DNA of 64,000 bases, from contig JAKLHK010000008.1 in the NCBI GenBank assembly GCA_022710185.1, positions 39,349 to 103,348 on the forward strand, given 5' to 3'. The notes beneath the pieces were generated by a model. It saw only the letters and a program-made list of their open reading frames with translations, ran no database searches and had not been told where the DNA came from. This stretch comes from Bacteroidota bacterium. GTDB lineage: Bacteria; Bacteroidota; Bacteroidia; Bacteroidales; JAGNHN01. Shown here in pieces: positions 51,600 to 61,800 of this stretch (positions are counted from its first letter, which is position 1; each line of letters starts with the position of its first letter). A program made the position numbers and the translations under genes.

Positions 51600-53540
51600 C
51601 TAATGACTGATTACGCGGCCCAGCAGCCGTGAAATCTCTACTTTCTTACGCAGGAGCTCATTCTGGCGCGCCATCAGGGCCAGCTGGTGCACGGCTTCCA
51701 GGGGTCCCTTGAGGTCGGTACCCAGGCGCTCCAGCTCCCGCTCCACATGGGCCAGTTTGAAGGCATTCACCGCATTGATTACCAGCTCTCGGATCACCTG
51801 CTCTTCGGTAGGCACATGGATGCGGTGGCGCTTCCAGTTGGCGCTCAGGTTATGGGGCGAGGTGATGAGGTCGATGGCCAGGCGGGCCACCCCTGCATCG
51901 GGATGGTTGAGGAAAAGATCGATGGGGGGCAGCTCCTCCTTTTCGAGGTGGCGGCGGAAGACCTGGATCACGGTGCGGCAGGCCGGGTCGCTGGCCTCCA
52001 GTCCGTCGCTGAGCAGGTGGTGCAGGATGTAGGTCGCGGTGTTCACCGGCACCAGCTCCGTGCTGCCCTGGTCCTGGATCGGCATATCGAAGTCCAGCAT
52101 GCCGTGGTTCAGCAGGATGCGCACCAGGTCATTTTCCACGGCCTGGTGGTCGCGGGTCCTGGTCTGCAGGGCCTGGGGCGGTGGGGGCGGGGCCTCGGTG
52201 ACCTGGTCCTCCCCACCTTCCGTCCGCCTTTCCTGAAGCCTGCGCCTCAGCATCTTGTTCATCTCGAACATCAGCGTCTGCTCCGGGATGTCCATGAGCT
52301 GACTGCATTCGCGGATGAAGAGGTTGCGTTTGATGCCGTCGGGCACCAGGGCCACGGATGCCACGATGTCGCGTATGCCCCCGGCCTTCTTCACCGGATC
52401 GCCTTCCGACTCGCGAATGAGCAGGCGGGCCTTGAAGGGGATGAAGTTCTCGGAACGGGAACGGATGAAGTCGCGGACCACGTTCACCCGGTTCTTGCGC
52501 ACGAAGCTGTCGGGGTCTTCGCCCTCGGGGAAGAGCACCAGCCTCACGTTGAGCCCCTGCTCCAGGATGAGGTCGATGCCCCGGAAGGAGGCCTTGAGCC
52601 CGGCCTCATCCCCGTCGTAGAGTATGGTGATGTTCTCGGTATACCTTCGGATGAGGCGGATCTGGTCCACCGTGAGGGCCGTGCCCGAAGAGGCCACCAC
52701 GTTCTCTATCCCTGCCTGGTGGAGGGAGAGCACATCGGTATAGCCTTCCACCAAAAGGCATTCGTCGTGGCTGACGATGGCCTGGCGTGCGTGGTGGAGG
52801 CCGTACAGCACCTTGCTCTTGTGGTAGATCTCGGTCTCGGGAGAGTTGATGTACTTGGGACGGCTCCTGTCGGAGCTCAGGATACGCCCGGCAAAGGCTA
52901 CCGGGGCCCCGGTGAGGTTGTGTATGGGGAAGATGACCCTGCCGCGGAAACGGTCGTAGTAGCGTTCGTCCTTGCGGATGGTCAGGCCGCTCTCCACCAG
53001 GTAGTCGGAGCTGAAGCCCTCGTTCATGGCCCGGGCGGTGAGGGCGTCCCAGGCCTCCGGACTGTATCCCAGCTCGAACTTCTGCAGGATGTCCTCGCGG
53101 TATTCCCGGTCCTTTAAATAGCTCAGCCCAATGGCCTTGCCTTCTTCGGTCTCGAACAGGCTCTTGCGGAAGAAGTCCAGGGCGAAGGCATGCACATGCA
53201 GGAGGCTGTCGCGCCGGTCCCTGAGTTGGCGTTCCTCGTCGGTCTGCACCTCTTCCTCCACCGCCACGTTGTATTTACGGCCCAGGTAGCGCAGGGCCTC
53301 CGGATAGCTGAGGTGTTCGTGTTCCATCACAAAGCCCACGGCATTACCGGCCTTGCCGCAACCGAAGCATTTGTATATGCCCCGGGCCGGGTTCACGTTG
53401 AAGGAAGGGGTTTTTTCGTTGTGGAAAGGGCAGAGCCCCACCAGGTTCACCCCCCGCCGGCGTAGGGTAACAAAATCCCCCACCACCTCTTCGATGCGCA
53501 CCGCGCCCATGATGGCGTCTATGGTCTCCTGCCGGATCAT
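51600..53540 (-). CDS. dnaG: DNA primase
   Basis: 646 residues from MIRQETID at 53540. The N-terminal zinc finger has CPFHNEKTPSFNVNPARG and CFGCGKAGN; the RNA polymerase core follows; the Toprim motifs are LVEGYTDVLSLHQAG and TILYDGDEAGLKAS. A charged linker (about 420-460, RRLQERRTEGGEDQ) joins the C-terminal helicase-binding domain. It makes RNA primers at the replication fork. The frame is open 69 bases upstream, only through repeat DNA, so 53540 is the better start; a TATCTTTG box lies 7 bases before it. Confidence 0.96.
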   Translation of the reverse strand: MIRQETIDAIMGAVRIEEVVGDFVTLRRRGVNLVGLCPFHNEKTPSFNVNPARGIYKCFGCGKAGNAVGFVMEHEHLSYPEALRYLGRKYNVAVEEEVQTDEERQLRDRRDSLLHVHAFALDFFRKSLFETEEGKAIGLSYLKDREYREDILQKFELGYSPEAWDALTARAMNEGFSSDYLVESGLTIRKDERYYDRFRGRVIFPIHNLTGAPVAFAGRILSSDRSRPKYINSPETEIYHKSKVLYGLHHARQAIVSHDECLLVEGYTDVLSLHQAGIENVVASSGTALTVDQIRLIRRYTENITILYDGDEAGLKASFRGIDLILEQGLNVRLVLFPEGEDPDSFVRKNRVNVVRDFIRSRSENFIPFKARLLIRESEGDPVKKAGGIRDIVASVALVPDGIKRNLFIRECSQLMDIPEQTLMFEMNKMLRRRLQERRTEGGEDQVTEAPPPPPQALQTRTRDHQAVENDLVRILLNHGMLDFDMPIQDQGSTELVPVNTATYILHHLLSDGLEASDPACRTVIQVFRRHLEKEELPPIDLFLNHPDAGVARLAIDLITSPHNLSANWKRHRIHVPTEEQVIRELVINAVNAFKLAHVERELERLGTDLKGPLEAVHQLALMARQNELLRKKVEISRLLGRVISH

Positions 53541-53547
53541 TTCCCGA

Positions 53548-53555
53548 CAAAGATA
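53548..53555 (-). promoter_or_regulatory. dnaG promoter -7 element
   Basis: TATCTTTG on the minus strand, fully matching TAnnTTTG, ends only 7 bases from the ATG, implying a leaderless or nearly leaderless mRNA. No -33 TTG at 19-20 bases; the upstream DNA is repeat F. Confidence 0.55.
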
Positions 53556-53559
53556 GCAC

Positions 53560-53612
53560 CTTGATGTTCGATGGGCGATGTTCGATGGACGATGTTCGAT
53601 ATTCATCATTCA
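53560..53612. repeat. Dispersed repeat, copy F in the dnaG-LytTR divergent spacer
   Basis: Three units of the form GATGTTCGATGG(A/G)CGAT, then ATATTCATCATTCATCC, between the two divergent promoters. The reverse complement (CGCCCATCGAACATC) resembles the ends of intergenic copies A, B and C. Confidence 0.7.
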
Positions 53613-53634
53613 TCCTTCCATTCCCCGTTTTCCC

Positions 53635-53642
53635 TACATTTG
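53635..53642 (+). promoter_or_regulatory. LytTR regulator promoter -7 element
   Basis: TACATTTG matches TAnnTTTG, 30 bases upstream of the ATG at 53673. No -33 TTG at the standard distance. Confidence 0.5.
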
Positions 53643-53672
53643 GACTGCTCATCCATCAGAAAGGGGACAACC

Positions 53673-54437
53673 ATGATACGGGCCGTCATCATCGAAGACG
53701 AGAAGACCTCACGCGATGCCCTGCGTGCACTGCTGGGGCGTTACTGCGGCGAAGTGGAGATCATCGGGGAGGCCGATGGTGTCCGCAAAGGCATAGAACT
53801 GATCCGGGAGAAGAAGCCCGAAGTGGTGTTCCTTGATATCCAGATGCCCGACGGAAGCGGGTTCCGGCTGCTGGAAGAGGTGAGGGAAGAGGTGTTCGAG
53901 GTCATCTTCACCACAGCCTTCGACCAGTTCGCTATCAAGGCCATCAAGTACAGCGCCCTCGACTACCTGCTGAAGCCCATCAACCCCAGCGAACTGGTGG
54001 CCGCGGTGAACAAGCTGAAGCGGCAGGAGTTCAGGCTGAGGGCCGGACAGCATATCGAGGCCCTGCTCGAGAACCTCCGCAACCCCGAACAACCCCGCAA
54101 GATCGTGCTGAATACCGCCGAACGCATCCATGTGGTGGAAGTGGACCATATCATCCGATGCGAGTCGGACAACTATTACACGCGCTTCTTCTTCACCGAC
54201 GGCAAGACCCTGCTCATTTCCAAGACCCTGAAGGAGAATGAGGAGCTCCTCAGGGAGCACCACTTCATCCGCCCGCACAAAAGCCACCTCGTCAACCTGA
54301 AGTTCGTAAAGCACTACAGCCGCCACGACGGTGGCCTGCTTATCCTCGAGGACGGGACCCGGGTGCCCGTCTCGAGGCGCAAACGGGAACTGGTGGTGGA
54401 GACTATAAGTCACATTGGGACAGGGAGTTGGCCCTGA
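53673..54437 (+). CDS. LytTR-family response regulator
   Basis: 254 residues from MIRAVIIEDE; the frame extends upstream only into repeat DNA. Receiver domain at 1-120 with acidic Glu8/Asp9, phosphorylation site Asp55 (VVFLDIQMPDGSG), Thr in FTTAFDQF and Lys in DYLLKPINPSELV. The LytTR DNA-binding domain (about 145-245) has RIHVVEVDHIIRCESDNYYT and FIRPHKSHLVNLKFV. No histidine kinase is encoded next to it, so its partner is elsewhere or missing. Confidence 0.93.
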   Translation: MIRAVIIEDEKTSRDALRALLGRYCGEVEIIGEADGVRKGIELIREKKPEVVFLDIQMPDGSGFRLLEEVREEVFEVIFTTAFDQFAIKAIKYSALDYLLKPINPSELVAAVNKLKRQEFRLRAGQHIEALLENLRNPEQPRKIVLNTAERIHVVEVDHIIRCESDNYYTRFFFTDGKTLLISKTLKENEELLREHHFIRPHKSHLVNLKFVKHYSRHDGGLLILEDGTRVPVSRRKRELVVETISHIGTGSWP

Positions 54438-54535
54438 ACCTCCTTGCCCGTTCCTGTACCCGGTAACTGTTTGCCGTAAGCCGTAAACTGATTAAGGGAC
54501 CCCCAGGCGATGGGCGTCCGTAATTTTATGTTTCC

Positions 54536-54543
54536 TAAATTTG
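54536..54543 (+). promoter_or_regulatory. Putative promoter -7 element
   Basis: TAAATTTG matches TAnnTTTG 21 bases before the next start codon; no TTG at 19-20 bases. Preceded by a GCCGTAAGCCGTAAACTG intergenic motif. Confidence 0.45.
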
Positions 54544-54564
54544 GGGACTTAGGAGAAAGGGACC

Positions 54565-55077
54565 ATGGAAGACTTATTGTACATATTGGCCGTATTGGGA
54601 TGGGTGGCCTATTCCTTCTACAAGAACTCGAAGAAGGTCAAAGAGAAGCGCCCCACCATCTCTCGCCCGGCCTCACAGCGTGAGGAGCCTGTGAAGGAAC
54701 ATCCCGATGTCAGGGACATATTACGCGAGCTATTGGGCGAGCAGGAGGTGAGGGTCCCCGCTCCGGCCCCCACTCCGGTCACGGTGGCTCCCCGGCCCGA
54801 ACCTCTATCCATGGAGTCCACGGGCGAAGCCTTTCCTTACGACCCCCAACAGGAGCAATTCTCATGGGATGCCATGTATGAGGAGAAGAAGGGAAGTAAG
54901 GCGTCGGGCCTGGCAGAACGGGAGGCGGTGAAGTACCACAGCTCCCCATTGTTAGCGGGGGAACAGAAAGTCAGGAAAATGAGCCGGTTTGACCTGCGGA
55001 GGGCCGTCATCCTTTCGGAGATATTGAACCGACCATACGATGAATCAAGGCTTTCCGGGGGATATCCCCGGGGGTGA
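54565..55077 (+). CDS. Small membrane-anchored hypothetical protein
   Basis: 170 residues: an N-terminal hydrophobic helix (LLYILAVLGWVAYSFYKN), a basic stop-transfer (SKKVKEKRP), a Pro-rich disordered middle (VRVPAPAPTPVTVAPRPEP) and a conserved-looking C-terminal helix FDLRRAVILSEILNRPYDES. Such a C-terminal LRRAVIYSEILNRPY motif is frequent in small Bacteroidota proteins of unknown function. A terminator follows directly, so it is a single-gene unit. Confidence 0.8.
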   Translation: MEDLLYILAVLGWVAYSFYKNSKKVKEKRPTISRPASQREEPVKEHPDVRDILRELLGEQEVRVPAPAPTPVTVAPRPEPLSMESTGEAFPYDPQQEQFSWDAMYEEKKGSKASGLAEREAVKYHSSPLLAGEQKVRKMSRFDLRRAVILSEILNRPYDESRLSGGYPRG

Positions 55078-55085
55078 AAGATTTG

Positions 55086-55126
55086 GCGGGTAAGCGATTT
55101 TTCTTTTACCTTTACCCGCTTTTTTT
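55086..55126 (+). terminator. Rho-independent terminator
   Basis: GCGGGTAA (55086-55093) pairs with TTACCCGC (55112-55119) and is followed by seven T (55120-55126), just behind the small membrane-protein gene. The 18-base loop is long for such a terminator. Confidence 0.7.
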
Positions 55127-55212
55127 GAGGCAGGACACGAGCGAAGACAGAAGATCAAGTAGCAATATATCAGGCACTAAACGAACGCGTATTTCACATA
55201 AATCTACACGGT

Positions 55213-58200
55213 ATGCTGCGAAAGTTACTATTGACAGCCTGCCTGGCCATGGCAGCGAACGCGCTGCTTTACGCCCAGTCGGGAACGCTGAAAGGAACGA
55301 TCAAGGACAAAGAGTCGGGGGAGCCCATCGCCTTCGCCAACATCGTCCTTGAGGCCGGGGGCCGCCAGATCGGCGGGGCCACATCGGACTTCGACGGAAA
55401 TTACACCATCAAGCCCATCACGCCGGGAAAGTATGACCTGAAGGCCACCTACGTGGGGTACAAGCCCTTGACGGTCACCAACATCGTGATCAACTCCGAC
55501 AAGATCACCTTCTACAACATCACTATTGTCTCCACGGCTACCCAGCTTGACGTGGTGGAAGTGGTGGACTATAAGGTTCCGCTGATTTCGGCCGACAAGA
55601 CCTCCACCGGGGGTACGGTGACTTCGGAAGAGATCGCCAAAATGCCGAACCGCTCGGCCAATGCCGTGGCTACCACGGTGGGCGGGGTGTTCTCGGCCGA
55701 CGGGGAGCGCGGCAGCGTGCGTGGTGCCCGTACGGAAGGCACGGTGATGTACATCGACGGCATCAAGGTGCGCGGCTCCAGCGCCCTGCCCCAGGCCGCC
55801 ATCGAGGAGGTGACCGTGATCACCGGCGGTCTGCCGGCCCGTTACGGCGATGCCGTAGGGGGTGTGATCAACGTGACCACCAAGGGCCCCTCCCGTACCT
55901 TTGGGGGCGGACTTGAGCTCCAGACCTCCCAGTTCCTCGACGCCTTTGGGTACAACCGCCTGGGCTTCAACCTGCAAGGACCGCTGCTCAAGAGCCGCGA
56001 CAAGGAGAACCCTGTATCCCTCCTGGGATACTTCGTGGCCGGAGACCTGCTCTACCGCGCCGACGGGGCCCCATCCAACATAGGACATGTGAAAGTGAAG
56101 GACGATGTGCTGGATAAGCTCATCGAAACCCCGCTGCGGACTTCCGGCACCGGGAGCGGCTCCCTGCTCAGCTCCGAGTTTGTGACCGACGATATGATCG
56201 AGCGGGTCGACGCCTCCCAGAATACCAACACCTTCCAGGGCAACGTGAGCGCCAAGATCGACGTGCGCACCAGCCCCACCATCAACCTGGCCTTCGGGGG
56301 ATCATACAACTACGCCAATTACGATGACTACGACTGGTCACGCTCCTTGTTCAACTACGAGAACAACCCCCAGTACATCGAATCCACCTGGAGGGTATTC
56401 GGACGCTACACCCAGCGCTTCCCCACCGACAAGGACAGCAAGTCCAAGATCAAGAACGTATACTACACCATCCAGGCGGACTACTCCAAGTACCACCGGG
56501 TGATCCAGGACCGTGACCACAAGGACAACCTCTTCAACTACGGCTACGTCGGGAAGTTCAAAACCCACAAGATCCGCTCTTACGAGATCGGTTCCGATTC
56601 CACCCTGGGCCTCGATAATATATATGTGCACAACGGCTTTGCCGATACCCTGTATTCGTTTACCCCATCCAGCGTCAACCCGGAAGTGGCCCGCTATACC
56701 TCGCTGTACTACGAGCTTTATGACGATCCCTTCCTTCACTACAACAACTTCACCCAGGTACAGCTCGGGGGCGGTCTGCTCAACGGCGACCAGCCGGAGT
56801 CGGTATACGGCCTGTGGCAGAATGTAGGCCAGCAGTACAACGGATATTTCGTGAATGACAACGCCCAGGTGGGTATCGCCGCCCATGGCTCCGCCGACAT
56901 CGGCAACCACGAGATCCAGTTCGGGATACAGTACGAGCAGCGTTCCGACGCCTACTACGGGTACTCCCCCGTGGGCCTCTGGACCCTGATGCGCGCCCTC
57001 ACCAATGCCCATATCGAGCAGCTGGACAAGAGCAGCCCCATCGCCATATACGACCAGTTCGGCGTATTCCAGGATACCGTTTATTATGAGCGCCTTTACG
57101 ACGGATCTTCGCAGTACTTCTTCGACTACAACCTGCGCAAGCGCCTCGGGCTGCCCACCGGCGGACTGGACTGGATCGATGTGGACAACTACGATCCGGA
57201 GACCTTCTCCATCGATATGTTCAGCGCCGATGAGCTCTACCGCGGAGGGGTCAACTCCCTGATCTCCTACTTCGGCTATGACTATACCGGCAAGAAGCTC
57301 ACCACCCGCCCGTCTTTCGACGATTTCTTCACCCAGCAGGACGAGTTCGGCAATTACACCCGCACCATCGGGGCTTACGAACCGATCTATATCGCCGGGT
57401 ACATTCAGGATAAGTTTGCGTTCAAGGATCTGATCTTCAACGTGGGTCTGCGTGTCGACCGCTTCGACGCCAACCAGATGGTGCTGAAGGATCCCTACCT
57501 GCTCTATGAAGCACGCACCGTAGGTGAGGTGAACAACCTCGGTACCCACCCGGGCAATATGGGCGAAGATTTCATCGTGTATGTGAACGACGTCAACAAC
57601 CCCACCTCGGTCACGGGTTATCGCGACGGCAGCACATGGTACAATGCCGCAGGCAAGGTAATCACCGACCCCAGCATTCTGGATGCCGGTCAGGGCGTTT
57701 CCCCCTACCTGGTGAATTCTTCCGAAGTGCTGAGCGCCTCCGCCTTCAAGGATTACGAGCCCCAGACCAACCTGATGCCGCGTATCAGCTTCTCCTTCCC
57801 GATCTCGGACGAGGCCCTGTTCTTTGCGCATTACGATGTGCTGACCCAGCGCCCCACCGCCTTCGAGCGCCTGGACCCCACCGATTACCTCTTCCTTGAG
57901 GCACGCAACGGCTACATCAATAACCCCAGCCTCAAGCCCTCGCGCACCATCGACTATGAGCTCGGCTTCCAGCAGAAACTCTCGAATACCTCCTCCCTCA
58001 ACTTCTCCACTTTCTACCGTGAGATGAGGGACCAGATCCAGGCCTTCCGCTTCAGCGGCGCCTATCCCCAGTCATATTATTCTTACAACAATATCGACTT
58101 TGGTACGGTGAAGGGGCTCACCATGACCTTCGACATGCGGCGTACCAACAACGCCCGTATCCGCGCCAGCTATACCCTGCAGTTCGCCGAAGGTACAGGT

Positions 58201-58845
58201 TCCGACGCCGAGTCGGCCCGCTCCCTGGTGTCGTCCAACCAGCCCAACCTGCGTACCCTCTCTCCCCTCGACTTCGACCGCCGCCACGGCATCAATGTAC
58301 TGCTTGACTACCGCTACGGTGAAGGCAAGGAGTACAACGGTCCGGTAAGCAACCGCACCGGAGCCGACGGCAAGACGAAGACCACCCAGTGGCTGAAGAA
58401 CACCGGCCTGACCATCACCTTCAACGGGGGTTCGGGAACACCCTACTCCAAGTCGAGCCGCGTGGTAGCTACCCAGCTTGGGGGCGGAAGCGCCATCCTC
58501 CAGGGTTCCATCAACGGATCCCGCCTGCCCTGGCAGTTCAGGATGGATGCCCGTCTGGACCGCGACATCATGCTGACTGCCAAGGACAAGGAAGGCAAAG
58601 ACCTTTTCATCAATATCTTCCTTGATGTGCTCAACGTGCTCAACACCCGCAACATCCTCTCTGTCTACAGGGCAACAGGCAACGCAGATGACGACGGCTA
58701 TCTTGCCGCCGCCGAGTTCCAGGCCGGTATCCAGGCCCAGACCTACGAGCAGGCCTTCCGCGACCTTTACGCCATCAAGGTGAACAACCCCGGAAACTAC
58801 AGCCAGCCCCGTCAGATCCGCCTGGGCGTAAGCCTTAACTTCTAA
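55213..58845 (+). CDS. TonB-dependent receptor with CarboxypepD-regulatory domain
   Basis: 1210 residues with a signal peptide (MLRKLLLTACLAMAANALLY). A carboxypeptidase-regulatory-like domain at about 22-110 (TLKGTIKDKESGEPIAFANI) is typical of Bacteroidota receptors. The plug (about 115-230) includes EIAKMPNRSANAVATTVGGV and LPARYGDAVGGVINVTTKGP; the rest is a 22-strand barrel ending in GVSLNF. It should import or process a large substrate with TonB energy. It is the first gene of a three-gene run with a giant secreted protein and a PorV-family barrel (spacings 40 and 39 bases). Confidence 0.93.
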   Translation: MLRKLLLTACLAMAANALLYAQSGTLKGTIKDKESGEPIAFANIVLEAGGRQIGGATSDFDGNYTIKPITPGKYDLKATYVGYKPLTVTNIVINSDKITFYNITIVSTATQLDVVEVVDYKVPLISADKTSTGGTVTSEEIAKMPNRSANAVATTVGGVFSADGERGSVRGARTEGTVMYIDGIKVRGSSALPQAAIEEVTVITGGLPARYGDAVGGVINVTTKGPSRTFGGGLELQTSQFLDAFGYNRLGFNLQGPLLKSRDKENPVSLLGYFVAGDLLYRADGAPSNIGHVKVKDDVLDKLIETPLRTSGTGSGSLLSSEFVTDDMIERVDASQNTNTFQGNVSAKIDVRTSPTINLAFGGSYNYANYDDYDWSRSLFNYENNPQYIESTWRVFGRYTQRFPTDKDSKSKIKNVYYTIQADYSKYHRVIQDRDHKDNLFNYGYVGKFKTHKIRSYEIGSDSTLGLDNIYVHNGFADTLYSFTPSSVNPEVARYTSLYYELYDDPFLHYNNFTQVQLGGGLLNGDQPESVYGLWQNVGQQYNGYFVNDNAQVGIAAHGSADIGNHEIQFGIQYEQRSDAYYGYSPVGLWTLMRALTNAHIEQLDKSSPIAIYDQFGVFQDTVYYERLYDGSSQYFFDYNLRKRLGLPTGGLDWIDVDNYDPETFSIDMFSADELYRGGVNSLISYFGYDYTGKKLTTRPSFDDFFTQQDEFGNYTRTIGAYEPIYIAGYIQDKFAFKDLIFNVGLRVDRFDANQMVLKDPYLLYEARTVGEVNNLGTHPGNMGEDFIVYVNDVNNPTSVTGYRDGSTWYNAAGKVITDPSILDAGQGVSPYLVNSSEVLSASAFKDYEPQTNLMPRISFSFPISDEALFFAHYDVLTQRPTAFERLDPTDYLFLEARNGYINNPSLKPSRTIDYELGFQQKLSNTSSLNFSTFYREMRDQIQAFRFSGAYPQSYYSYNNIDFGTVKGLTMTFDMRRTNNARIRASYTLQFAEGTGSDAESARSLVSSNQPNLRTLSPLDFDRRHGINVLLDYRYGEGKEYNGPVSNRTGADGKTKTTQWLKNTGLTITFNGGSGTPYSKSSRVVATQLGGGSAILQGSINGSRLPWQFRMDARLDRDIMLTAKDKEGKDLFINIFLDVLNVLNTRNILSVYRATGNADDDGYLAAAEFQAGIQAQTYEQAFRDLYAIKVNNPGNYSQPRQIRLGVSLNF

Positions 58846-58885
58846 GGGAACCGCAGCAATCGAGAACAAAAAACATCGCAATACC

Positions 58886-61800
58886 ATGAAGAATATACTT
58901 CGGATTTTCTTACTCACCTTCCTGATGGCTGCGGTCAGTGGGGGCGCCTACGCCTACAAGAACCCCGGCAAGGAGAAGAGCAAGGCTCCCAAAGCGGCCG
59001 GTTGCGCGGCAGGTGCTGCGTTCGCCGACCTGAACCTCAATAACGTACGCTGCCGTATCAATACCGGGGGCGATATGTGGTGGGACCTGCTTGACGTGGC
59101 CCGCTATTTCATCCCCAAAAACAGCCAGAAGACCTCCATGTTCTCCGCTTCGCTGTGGATCGGGGGCCTCGACGTGAACGGACAGCTCAAACTGGCCGCC
59201 CAGCGCTACCGCGGCAACGGCAACGACTACTGGCCCGGTCCCCTGTCGATCGACGGGACGGCTTCGGTAGATGCCGAGACCTGTACCAAGTACGATAAGC
59301 TGTTCAAGATCACCCGGGCCGAGATCGACCAGTTTGTGGCCTGGTTCAACGACCCCGCCAGCTTTCCCGACTATTCCATTCCCAAGTCTATCCTCGACTG
59401 GCCCGCCCATGGCGATATCTCCAAGAACCAGAGCTATTACCTGGCCCCCTTCTGGGATGAGGACGGGGACGGGAACTACGACCCCTACCAGGGTGACTAC
59501 CCCTATTATGACCTCGACAACAGCCTCTGTCCACGTAACCCCGAGAACCTTGGCAAGCCCCCGGCCCCGACCATGGAAGGCCAGCTGGGCATCGTAAAGG
59601 GCGGCATCCTGGCCGACCAGGTGATCAAGGGCGACCAGACCCTGTGGTGGGTGTTCAACGATAAGGGCAACATCCACAGCGAGACCCAGGGCGCTCCCAT
59701 CGGCATGGAGATCCGCGCCCAGGCCTTCGCCTTCGCCACCAACGATGAGATCAACAACATGACCTTTTATTCCTACGAAATCATCAACCGTTCCACCTTC
59801 CGGCTTACAGAGACCTATTTCAGCCAGTGGGTGGATACCGACCTGGGCGACGCCTGGGATGACTACGTAGGATGCGATGTGCAGCGCGGTCTTGGATATT
59901 GCTACAACGGCAAGGCCGTGGACGGTACCGGCAAGGACGACCATTACGGCGTGCAGCCCCCGGCCGTGGGCGTGGACTTCTTCCAGGGACCCTATATGGA
60001 TCCTGACGGACTCGACAACCCCAAGGTGGGGCCTGACGGCAACATGATCTGCGACGTGAGCATCAACGGGATCAACTTCGGCGACAGCATAGTAGACAAT
60101 GAGCGTTACGGGATGCGCCGCTTCGTGTACCATAACAACCTCGGAGGCTACTGGGCCATGACCGACCCGGAGGATGCTGCAGAATACTACAACCTGCTCC
60201 GTGGTATCTGGAAAGACGGGATCAAGATGATGTACGGGGGCAATGCCCACCCCAACTCCGGGGCTACCGGCCCCGATTGCGACTTCATGTTCCCGGCCAA
60301 TACCGACCCCTGTAACTGGGGAACCGGGGGCGTGCAGCCAGCAGGCTACATCACCGGTGCCGGCGGCAGCGGGGTGCAGTGGACTGAAGAAACCGCAGGC
60401 AACGAACCTTACGACCGTCGTTTCATGCAGTCGGCCGGCCCCTTCACCCTGGAGCCGGGTGCCGTGAACTATATTACCGTAGGTATTCCCTGGGCCCGCG
60501 CCTCCAGCGGCGGCCCCTTCGCCTCGGTAGAACTGCTCCGCATTGTGGACGATAAGTGCCAGGCCCTGTTCGACAACTGCTTCAAGGTGGTGGACGGACC
60601 CGATGCCCCGGACCTCGTTGCCCAGGAGCTGGACCGTGAGGTCATCCTCTTCCTCTCCAACCGCAAGACCTCCAACAATTACCAGGAAGCTTACAAGGAG
60701 ATCGATCCCAACATCCCGGAGAACAAGGTGGAGACCACCACAGACTATGTGTTTGATACCGCCACCGGACAGTATACCCAGGTCATCACCCTCGACACCG
60801 TGGAGTATGATCGTTACTATCGCTTTGAAGGCTATCAGATCTTCCAGGTGGCCAACGGGGATGTCGACGTTTCCGAGATCGGCGATCCGGATGTATCCCG
60901 TCTCGTGGCCCAGTGCGACGTGGAGAACGGGGTGAGCAAACTGGTCAACTATTATTATAACGAAGAACTCCAGGCCAGTATACCGGTAATGGAGGTGAGC
61001 GGTGAGGATAAGGGTATAGTCCATTCCTTCCGCCTGCTCGAAGACCAGTTCGCCACCGGCGACCGCCGCCTGGTGAACCACAAGCAATACTACTACATTG
61101 CGGTAGCATACGCTTATAATGAGTATGCCCCCTATTCCCAGGAGCCGGGCGTGCTGAACGGCCTCTACGGGCAGAAAAAGCCCTACCTGGCCGGCCGCAA
61201 GAGCCCCACGGGACGGATTCAGTCCATTACCGTAATCCCTCACAAGACCAGCCCCGAGGCCGGAGGGACCATCATGAACTCCAGCTATGGGGACGGTCCC
61301 AAGATCACCCGCATCGAGGGCCAGGGTAATGGCGGACTCGAACTGGAGCTCACCCAGGAGTCCATCGATGAACTGTTGGCCAAGGACGCCCCGCCCTACA
61401 TCCTGACCAACCCCACCTATCAGAACGGTTTCGGACCGGTCAATGTCAAGGTCATCGACCCCCTCAACGTGGCCCCGGGCAACTTCAGCCTCAGGTTCGT
61501 GGTTGACAGCACCAACAACATCAACAACGCCTCCTGGACCCTGACCAACACCACCACCGGTGAAGTATGGGAAAGCCAGAACGCCATCAGCATCAACAAC
61601 GAGCAACTCATCCCCGAGATCGGGCTGTCCATCCAGATCGCCCAGCCCAAGTTCCCCGGAGACACCACCGGAAGGAATACCGGATACATCACCTCCTCCA
61701 TCACCTTTGCCGACAGCACCAAACAGTGGCTCAGCGGCATTGCCGACCGCGACGATCCGGGTCCCTACAACTGGATCCGATCCGGTATCCTCGAAGATCC

